Below, one piece after another: positions 6,286 through 11,269 of a DNA stretch of 11,269 bases. Origin of the DNA: Gaiellasilicea sp045403015 (GTDB taxonomy: Bacteria > Actinomycetota > Thermoleophilia > Gaiellales > Gaiellaceae); contig JAXIPI010000105.1 of NCBI GenBank assembly GCA_045403015.1, positions 1 through 11,269 of the forward strand. The letters are read 5' to 3'. The notes under the pieces are model-generated. The model did not search any database, was not told where the DNA came from, and worked only from the letters and a program-made list of their open reading frames with translations. A program made the translations under genes and the position numbers. The stretch's first letter is position 1, and every line of letters starts with the position of its first letter.

Positions 6286-7077
6286 CTAGGGGAGCGCCAA
6301 GTACGGGGCGAGGAAGGTTTGCGCATCCTCGCTGTCCGTGCGCGTGTTCACGCTCGTCGCCCAGCACGGAACGTCGCCGGTCGAGACGACCGACACGACG
6401 ACGGGTCCGTTCGCGGTGTCGACGAAAGTGGGGCCGCCGGAGTCGCCGTAGCCCGTTCCGGAGTTGCCCCGGTGGATGTTCTGGTTCAGGTGGATCATCT
6501 CCGGGTTCAGTGCGCTGAACGCCGAGATCGTCCACTTCCGGATCCCGTCGAACGGGAACGTCGGGCCGACCGTCGGGACGACGAGCTGCTCGGCCGAGCC
6601 GTAGCCGACGTTCAAGAACGACGCGCTTCGCAGTGCACCGGTGTCCCACAGGTCGTCGAGGAAGCCGAGCGGCGCGACCGTGGCGGGCGTGATCCCCTGG
6701 ACCGGCTCGTCCAGGAGGACGAGAGCAGTGTCGTGCTGGTACGGCGCCTTGTAGCGCGGATTCGTGACCACCTTCCCGTGGTACGACGTCGAGACGATCG
6801 TGTGATCGGCGTTCAGTCCGAAGTTCGGATCGAACGTGACGTACGCCTCGTCGGGACCTCCCGCCGTACAGTGCCCGGCGGTCAGGAAGACACGCGGCGA
6901 GACGAGCGTGCCGGAGCAGATGATGCGCAAGCTGCCGTCCGCCCGCTTCGCCAGCAGGGCGCCGACGTTCGGATGGGCATTGCCGTCGACGTGCGCGTCG
7001 CCGGTCTGCGCGAGCGCGACAGCTGTTGCGCACAACGCGAGCACCAGTGCGGCGCCCACCGCGGTGAATCTTTTCAT
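6286..7077 (-). CDS. Secreted trypsin-fold (S1 family) serine protease, 263 aa
   Basis: An exported chymotrypsin-fold endopeptidase. The start ATG gives a signal peptide (Lys2-Arg3, hydrophobic core about 4-22, likely cut near Ala21-Ala23). The catalytic triad is complete: His69 in LTAGHC, Asp116 in HDTALVLLD, and Ser213 in YGDSGGP. Cys54 and Cys70 are placed for the usual disulfide beside the His. The residue six before the catalytic Ser (the S1-pocket position, Asp in trypsin) is Gly207, so Arg/Lys specificity is not expected. There is little propeptide between the signal peptide and the protease domain. GGAGG lies 8 nt before the ATG, and a TATGAT box lies further upstream. A strong hairpin follows the stop. 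It appears to be a single-gene unit between two operons. Confidence 0.93.
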   Translation of the reverse strand: MKRFTAVGAALVLALCATAVALAQTGDAHVDGNAHPNVGALLAKRADGSLRIICSGTLVSPRVFLTAGHCTAGGPDEAYVTFDPNFGLNADHTIVSTSYHGKVVTNPRYKAPYQHDTALVLLDEPVQGITPATVAPLGFLDDLWDTGALRSASFLNVGYGSAEQLVVPTVGPTFPFDGIRKWTISAFSALNPEMIHLNQNIHRGNSGTGYGDSGGPTFVDTANGPVVVSVVSTGDVPCWATSVNTRTDSEDAQTFLAPYLALP

Positions 7078-7090
7078 GGATCCCCCCTCC
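7078..7090 (-). promoter_or_regulatory. Shine-Dalgarno site of the protease gene
   Basis: On the minus strand GGAGGGGGGATCC leads into the ATG, with GGAGG at 7090-7086 and an 8-nt spacer. It is the clearest ribosome-binding site in the window and fixes the start. Confidence 0.75.
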
Positions 7091-7120
7091 GTTCTGGGCC
7101 CGGTGCCGGGTCCGGCGGGG

Positions 7121-7126
7121 ATCATA
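7121..7126 (-). promoter_or_regulatory. Candidate -10 (TATGAT) of the protease gene
   Basis: TATGAT on the minus strand lies 43 nt before the ATG, leaving a leader of roughly 36 nt that holds the Shine-Dalgarno. It sits in the 76-nt gap after the VOC gene. No matching -35 is evident. Confidence 0.45.
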
Positions 7127-7153
7127 GAACGGGCGCCGACCGCCGGCTGCCGC

Positions 7154-7567
7154 TTACTCGGGGTCGTCCCAGGTGAAGACGACCGACGGTGCCGAACGCT
7201 CGAACGGCCCGTGGTAGACGGCTTCGATGTTGTTCCCGTCGGGATCGAGCACGTAGGCGCCGTAGTAGCCGGGATGGTACGACCGCTCGCCGGGAGCGCC
7301 GTTGTCGCGCCCGCCGGCAGCGAGCGCAGCCTCGTAGAAGCGGTGCACGGCGTCCTGGTCGGCTGCCTGGAACGCGAGGTGCATGCCCGTCGTCGGCGTA
7401 CCGTCGGCGCTGATGTAGAGCTCGTCGCTTGCGAGCGCGTGGTCGCCGACACGGAGCTCCAGCCCGAGCGACGCGAGCGCGGCCTCGTAGAAGCGGCGGC
7501 TCGCCTCGAGGTCCGAGACCCGGAGGTGCACGTGATCGAAGAGACGTCCTGCGTGTGCCTCAGGCAT
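7154..7567 (-). CDS. VOC-superfamily (glyoxalase/dioxygenase fold) protein, 137 aa
   Basis: A small vicinal-oxygen-chelate protein made of two beta-alpha-beta-beta-beta modules. The N-terminal module begins FDHVHLRVSDLEASRRFYEAAL (10-31). Candidate metal ligands are His14, His63 in GMHLAF, and Glu115 in DPDGNNIEAVYH, a pattern seen in metal-binding VOC enzymes. The members include glyoxalase I, extradiol dioxygenases and resistance proteins, so the reaction is open. ATG 7567 is chosen over an in-frame TTG at 7576; it overlaps the fumarylacetoacetase stop by 8 nt, with GGAG just upstream. It is the last gene of the fumarylacetoacetase operon, which hints at a role in aromatic or acyl-pyruvate metabolism. 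At this size it is far too short to be 4-hydroxyphenylpyruvate dioxygenase. Confidence 0.88.
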   Translation of the reverse strand: MPEAHAGRLFDHVHLRVSDLEASRRFYEAALASLGLELRVGDHALASDELYISADGTPTTGMHLAFQAADQDAVHRFYEAALAAGGRDNGAPGERSYHPGYYGAYVLDPDGNNIEAVYHGPFERSAPSVVFTWDDPE

Positions 7568-8630
7568 TGGCTCCAAGGATACGACCTCGAACCTCGCCGA
7601 GCGGCTCGCCGCGGAGAACGACCTCGTCGCCGTCTTCGAGGAAGCTCCGCCCGCTCCCGTCCGCGAGCTGCAGCGGCTCCTGCCCGTTCCAGGTCAGCTC
7701 GATCAGACTTCCCTCGCTGCCGCGCTCCGGGCCAGAGATCGTGCCCGAGGCCATCAGGTCGCCGGTCCGGATGTTCGCGCCGTTCGAGGTCGCGTGTGCG
7801 AGCTGCTGCGGCATCGTCCAGTAGAGGCCTCGTGCGTTTCCGCGCGAGACAACAGCTCCGTTCAGCTCGACCGCGAGCGGGATGTCGAACGCCCAGTCAC
7901 CTTCGACGCGCAGGTGCGGCAGCGGCTCGGGATCCTGCTCGGGTGCCGGCACCCGCCGGTCCTCGAGGAGCGCGAGCGGTGTCACCCAGGCGGAGATCGA
8001 GGTGGCGAAGCTCTTGCCGAGAAACGGCCCGAGCGGGACGTACTCCCAGGCCTGGATGTCGCGGGCGCTCCAGTCATTGACGAGCACGACTCCGAAGACG
8101 TGATCGCGGAACGCCGATGCGGCCACCTGCTCGCCCACCGAACTCGGAACGCCGACGACGAAGCCGAGCTCGAGCTCGATATCGAGGCGGCGCGAGGGGC
8201 CGAACGACGGTCGGTCCGCGTCGGGCGGCCTGGACTGTCCAAGCGGGCGGCGCACCGGTGTCCCGCTGACGACGACGGTGCCGGCGCGGCCGTGATAGCC
8301 GACCGGCAGGTGGCGCCAGTTCGGCAGCAGCGGCTCGGAGTCGGGGCGGAACATGCGGCCGAGGTTCGTCGCGTGCTCGAGCGAGGAGTAGAAGTCGACG
8401 TAGTCGGCGATGGTGAAGGGCAGCACCGGCAGGATGTCGTCGAGCGGGACTGTGTTGCCGGTCTCAGCCGCTGTCAAAGCCTCCTCGGCGGCGCGGTCCC
8501 AAGCCTCCCGGCCCTGTGGCAGGAGTGCGTCGAGGCCGCCCGGGGCCAGGTCCACGACGGCGTCGCCGGAACGGAAGCCGAGTCGAGGCTCACCGTCGGC
8601 GCCGCTGAACGTCCCGAACCCCTGGATCAC
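7560..8630 (-). CDS. fahA: Fumarylacetoacetase, 356 aa
   Basis: Hydrolyses 4-fumarylacetoacetate to fumarate and acetoacetate, the last step of tyrosine/homogentisate degradation in the cytoplasm. Active-site residues known from the mammalian enzyme are all present at a constant offset of 47: Asp79, His86 (EHATN), Arg95, Tyr112 (VGYHGR), Glu152 and Glu154 (ELEL), Asp186 (NDWSARDIQ), Gln193, Tyr197, Lys206 (LGKS) and Thr210. The later SGTISGPE and LDGDEV blocks are also intact. The N-terminal domain is shorter than in the roughly 420-residue animal enzyme. The GTG start at 8630 overlaps the upstream stop codon (GTGA); the open frame extends far upstream, but only as antisense-like, low-complexity sequence. 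Very close motif agreement favours true fumarylacetoacetase over the wider FAH-domain hydrolase family. Confidence 0.95.
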   Translation of the reverse strand: MIQGFGTFSGADGEPRLGFRSGDAVVDLAPGGLDALLPQGREAWDRAAEEALTAAETGNTVPLDDILPVLPFTIADYVDFYSSLEHATNLGRMFRPDSEPLLPNWRHLPVGYHGRAGTVVVSGTPVRRPLGQSRPPDADRPSFGPSRRLDIELELGFVVGVPSSVGEQVAASAFRDHVFGVVLVNDWSARDIQAWEYVPLGPFLGKSFATSISAWVTPLALLEDRRVPAPEQDPEPLPHLRVEGDWAFDIPLAVELNGAVVSRGNARGLYWTMPQQLAHATSNGANIRTGDLMASGTISGPERGSEGSLIELTWNGQEPLQLADGSGRSFLEDGDEVVLRGEPLGEVRGRILGANA

Positions 8631-9334
8631 AGGATGCCCAGCTCCGTCAATTCGTCGACGGGCTCGAAGAACGAGCAGCTGCCGACGGCAACGAGTTGCT
8701 CTCGGCGGACGCGCGTGAGCTCCTCCGCACCGGCTTCGCGCTCGCCCCAGCGCAGAGCTTCCGGCGTGAGCGCGACATGGCCTTCGAGCGCGTTCTCGTC
8801 CTCGAACGCACAGGCGGCGATGACGTTCAGAAAGCCGTGCCGCTCGCCGGTTGCGAGCGGGTGGTGCAGGCCGGCCGTCGCCTTGAACGCGACACCCGCG
8901 TCGCGGCAGGCCCGGAGGAAGCGTCCGAGCTCGGCGCGCGAGGGAACCTCCGCGCCGCCGCAGCGCACCTTCGCGCGCAGGCCGCGCTCGGCCAGCTCGG
9001 CCACTCTCTCCTCGAGCTCGTCGCCGAGAGGGAGCTCGACGTACGCCTCGCCTGCAAGGCCGTCGAGCCCGGACGCCCACCGCGTCTCGATCGCCTGCGC
9101 ACGCGGGTCGCCGCTGTAAGCCCCGTCGACGAGCACGGAGAGCGCTCGTTCCTCGCCCTCGAGCTCGTGGAGGCGGGAGGCGGGCCAGACGAGTCGTCCG
9201 AGCAGCCACGAGCTCTCGGCCGCGCGAGCCCGCCGATCTTCGTCGAGTGCATCCGGCATCGGCAGGCTCGCCGGCGGGAAGAGCGGCGCGTGGTCGATCA
9301 GGTGCGCAAGCGCCGCACGGCGGGCATCCAGCAT
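8627..9334 (-). CDS. Conserved protein of unknown function, first gene of the fumarylacetoacetase operon, 235 aa
   Basis: No named domain is recognised. The N-terminus LDHLIDH-like helix is followed by APLFPPASLPM (16-26) and a Trp-rich stretch SSWLLGRLVWPASRLHEL (41-58). The second half alternates short hydrophobic strands and helices: EAYVELPL (96-103), AKVRCGG (121-127), FKATAGLHHP (150-159), HGFLNV (166-171) and a C-terminal GSCSFFEPVDEL (218-229). The strand-end Lys151 and His157/His158 look like active-site residues, and the layout suggests a partial beta/alpha barrel, but this is inference. I recall similar proteins near fumarylacetoacetase in actinobacteria. ATG 9334 is chosen because it removes a low-complexity extension and lies 7 nt after a TAGACT box. 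Its stop overlaps the fumarylacetoacetase start, so a linked metabolic role is likely. Confidence 0.85.
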   Translation of the reverse strand: MLDARRAALAHLIDHAPLFPPASLPMPDALDEDRRARAAESSWLLGRLVWPASRLHELEGEERALSVLVDGAYSGDPRAQAIETRWASGLDGLAGEAYVELPLGDELEERVAELAERGLRAKVRCGGAEVPSRAELGRFLRACRDAGVAFKATAGLHHPLATGERHGFLNVIAACAFEDENALEGHVALTPEALRWGEREAGAEELTRVRREQLVAVGSCSFFEPVDELTELGIL

Positions 9335-9341
9335 GAAGTCG

Positions 9342-9347
9342 AGTCTA
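9342..9347 (-). promoter_or_regulatory. Candidate -10 (TAGACT) of the fumarylacetoacetase operon
   Basis: On the minus strand TAGACT fits TAnnnT and ends 7 nt before the ATG at 9334. It lies in a 17-nt gap after the FN3-repeat gene, so any -35 would be within the end of that gene. There is no Shine-Dalgarno, which fits a leaderless mRNA. Confidence 0.45.
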
Positions 9348-9351
9348 GGAG

Positions 9352-11169
9352 TTAAGCGCGGCGGAAGATGATCGTCCGGCTGAAGCCGCCCAGGTAGCCC
9401 GCGCCGGCCTGGTTGATGCTGATCGCGATCCGGAGCGTCGAGGCGCCTTTCGGCAGGGACGCCCGGAACGTGACCGGCCGGAAGAGCGCGGCCGAGCGCT
9501 TGTTCAAGCGCAAACGCTTGATGGTCACCCACTTGCCCGCCGCCGTACGCCGCTGGAGTTGGACGCGGCGGCCGGCGAAGGAGTGCGCGCCCGCGACGCG
9601 CGTCGACAGCAGGCCGGCCGCGGTCCGGCGAAGCGAGACGGCGGGCCGGACGCCCACAGCCGTCGCGCCACTCCTACCGCCGTTCCAGCTCGCCAGGAAG
9701 GACGTGCCGATCCTCGGCCTCGCGACATAGCGCCACGTTCCGTCGGCGGCGGTGAGGACCGTCGCGATCGACCTGAATGAGCCCTCGCCGTACGGTTGGG
9801 CGAACACGGTCACGGTCTCTCCGGCCCGCTTGACCGGGACGGATCCGAACAGCGTGATGCCCCGTCCGTAGACGACTGTGAGCGCCGGCGTCGCGAGCGT
9901 GACGCCCACCGTCGTGAACGTTGCGTCGGCGCCTCGACTCGTCCCTGCGTCGCTCGTCGCGACGAGCCTGTAGTGGTAGGTCGTTCCCGGCGTGAGCCTC
10001 GTGAGCGAGGCGGTCACGGTTCGCGCTCCGGCACCGGAAGGCACGCTGCGGGTCGGCGTCCGCGATCCGTAGCGCGTGGTCGTCCCGTATTCGAAATACC
10101 AGTTCGTCGACCGGCCTCTACGGTCGACGGTGCCCGTCAGGGTCGCGGTCGTCGTCCCGACGCCTTGGGCGGCGCCCGTGCGGACGGAGGGCGCAAGCGA
10201 CGTGTTGAACGCTCGGTCGCCACCCACCGTCGTCCCGGAGGCATTCGTCGCGACGAGGCGGTAGTGGTAGGTGGTCGTTCTAGCGAGACCCGTGAGCGAC
10301 GAGGCGACCTTGACTGATCCGGTACCCGAGCCCGCGCTCTTAGCAGACGTCCTGGTGCCGTAGCTCGTTGTCGTCCCGTACTCGAAGTACCAGCTCGTGG
10401 CCTGACCGTTCGGGGTGACCGTGCCGTTCAGCTTCGCCGACGTCGGTGCGATCGAGCTCGCCGCGCCGGTGACCACGGTCGGCGAGGTGACCGTCGAGAA
10501 GGTCTGGTCTGCACCGCGGCTCGTTCCGGCATCGCTCGTCGCAACAAGGCGATAGTGGTACAGCCGCCCGCGCGTGAGGCCCGACACGGGCGCCGCGACG
10601 CCCGTCGTGCTCGTACCCGAGCCTGCGCTCTTCTCTGCCGTCTTCGAGCCGTAGCTCGTGCTCGTTCCGTACTCGAAGTACCAACTCGTGGCCTGACCGT
10701 TCGGATCGACAGTTCCGTTGAGGGTCGCGGACGTTGTCGTGACGCTCGTCGCCGAACCGGTAACCGCAACCCGCCCGGCGGATGTGGTGAAGATCCCGTC
10801 GGAGCCTCGGGCGGTTCCGGAGCTGTTCGTGGCCACCACCCGGTAGTGGTAGGTCGTGCCGGCCGTGAGACCGGTGAGCGAGGCCGACACTGCCGTGTTG
10901 GCCGTGCCCGACCCAGCGTTCACGTTCGCGGTCTTCGTGCCGTAGCTGGTGCTCGTTCCGTATTCGACGTACCAGGTGGTCGCCTGGCCGTTCGGGTTCA
11001 CCGTCCCCGTCGCGGTCGCAGTTGTCGGCCCGACCGCGGTGACCGGGCCGGTGATCGCCGATGGGGTTGCTGCTACCGCCGCACCCGCGGACGTGAGCGC
11101 AACCGTCGAAACGAGAACCGCGATGCCGAGAAATTTGTGGATGGTGCCGCCCTTCGTCCGAGTTGTCAC
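9352..11169 (-). CDS. Secreted FN3-repeat protein with C-terminal Ig-like region, about 605 aa
   Basis: An exported, probably adhesive or cell-surface protein. With GTG 11169 as start, a signal-like hydrophobic stretch spans about residues 13-33, ending AGAAVA. Four FN3-like domains follow (about 37-132, 134-229, 231-326 and 328-423), each with a TVxPNGQxTxWYFEYGT-like strand (the Trp at 66, 163, 260 and 357) and a YHYRLVATxxxGT strand near its end. Two beta-rich regions close the protein (about 430-518, and 519-605, with a basic GRRVQLQRR...KWVTIKRLRL pattern). No sortase motif or C-terminal membrane helix is seen, and the end is FRRA. The start is uncertain: GTG 11169 lacks a well-placed Shine-Dalgarno (GAGGAG is 14 nt away), an in-frame TTG exists at 11247, and an ATC at 11142-11140 stands where a normal signal peptide would begin. 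Protein-level identification is firm; function is unknown. Confidence 0.88.
   Translation of the reverse strand: MTTRTKGGTIHKFLGIAVLVSTVALTSAGAAVAATPSAITGPVTAVGPTTATATGTVNPNGQATTWYVEYGTSTSYGTKTANVNAGSGTANTAVSASLTGLTAGTTYHYRVVATNSSGTARGSDGIFTTSAGRVAVTGSATSVTTTSATLNGTVDPNGQATSWYFEYGTSTSYGSKTAEKSAGSGTSTTGVAAPVSGLTRGRLYHYRLVATSDAGTSRGADQTFSTVTSPTVVTGAASSIAPTSAKLNGTVTPNGQATSWYFEYGTTTSYGTRTSAKSAGSGTGSVKVASSLTGLARTTTYHYRLVATNASGTTVGGDRAFNTSLAPSVRTGAAQGVGTTTATLTGTVDRRGRSTNWYFEYGTTTRYGSRTPTRSVPSGAGARTVTASLTRLTPGTTYHYRLVATSDAGTSRGADATFTTVGVTLATPALTVVYGRGITLFGSVPVKRAGETVTVFAQPYGEGSFRSIATVLTAADGTWRYVARPRIGTSFLASWNGGRSGATAVGVRPAVSLRRTAAGLLSTRVAGAHSFAGRRVQLQRRTAAGKWVTIKRLRLNKRSAALFRPVTFRASLPKGASTLRIAISINQAGAGYLGGFSRTIIFRRA
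9922..11060 (-). repeat. Four tandem FN3-coding units with exact 291-bp period
   Basis: The equivalent position of the WYFEYG segment begins at 10955, 10664, 10373 and 10082 on the + strand, so the spacing is 291, 291 and 291 bp (97 codons each). The second and third units share a 41-bp block (10664-10704 and 10373-10413) with two differences. Elsewhere the units differ mostly by substitution. Confidence 0.85.
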
Positions 11170-11269
11170 CGCTGAAGTACCCGCTCCTCGTAAAGACAGT
11201 GCTAGGAGACTGGAAAGGTTCTGTTCGGGCGAGATGCTTGATGCCAAGATTTCGTGCGCCCGGATGCGC

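Noticed and set aside
6225..6326. N-terminal extension of the acyl-CoA dehydrogenase to 6326
   Set aside because: The extension would read through the 13-bp hairpin and the end of the protease gene, and the family normally begins a few residues before the LTDEQ motif.
8631..9209. N-terminal extension of fumarylacetoacetase to 9209
   Set aside because: The added sequence is Arg/Gly-rich and is out of frame with the real 235-residue gene on the same strand; the GTG at 8630 starts the recognisable N-terminal domain.
6319..9355. Long + strand open frames opposite the protease, VOC, fumarylacetoacetase and unnamed gene
   Set aside because: No domain or motif is visible and the composition is Arg/Ala/Ser-rich shadow sequence. 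The minus-strand genes explain the region fully.
9922..11060. CRISPR-like or noncoding repeat array
   Set aside because: The 291-bp units are in frame within one long coding sequence and encode FN3-like domains.

Overview
The window is about 11.3 kb of very GC-rich DNA (roughly two thirds G+C by eye). It looks like a soil or environmental actinobacterium of the deep-branching Thermoleophilia (Solirubrobacterales or Gaiellales type). That placement is an inference from overall sequence style: tightly packed genes, GTG and TTG starts, a YtfJ/GerW-like protein outside Firmicutes, secreted FN3-repeat proteins, and promoters that sit directly on start codons. No rRNA, tRNA, CRISPR array, insertion sequence, phage gene or replication origin was seen.

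Layout. (1) 3-1039, + strand: the tail of an unidentified gene, coupled by a GTGA overlap to a secreted protein of unknown function. (2) 1029-1606, - strand: a secreted NlpC/P60 peptidase gene interrupted by a one-base frameshift. Its end overlaps the end of the secreted gene tail to tail. (3) 1607-1806: a divergent regulatory region with direct and inverted repeats. (4) 1807-3393, + strand: a PLP-dependent class I/II aminotransferase and a small secreted protein. (5) 6224 down to 3398, - strand: a compact cluster of acyl-CoA dehydrogenase, SAM-dependent methyltransferase, cupin and a membrane-anchored YtfJ/GerW-like protein. (6) 7077-6286, - strand: a secreted S1-family serine protease with its own promoter, Shine-Dalgarno site and terminator-like hairpin. 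(7) 9334-7154, - strand: an overlapping three-gene operon of an unnamed conserved protein, fumarylacetoacetase and a VOC/glyoxalase-fold protein. (8) about 11169-9352, - strand: a large secreted protein with four FN3-like repeats at an exact 97-codon period.

How the parts fit. The fumarylacetoacetase operon points to the last step of tyrosine/homogentisate breakdown, giving fumarate and acetoacetate. Its unnamed first gene is the best candidate for an undescribed function. The acyl-CoA dehydrogenase cluster may be catabolic, but no shared pathway can be read from it. At least four secreted products (unknown 1, NlpC/P60, protease, FN3 protein) and a small secreted protein show a strong cell-surface component. 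Four genes share a -10-like TAnnnT hexamer ending 6-7 nt before the start codon, which suggests leaderless mRNAs. The protease gene, which has a textbook Shine-Dalgarno, has its -10 set back by 43 nt.
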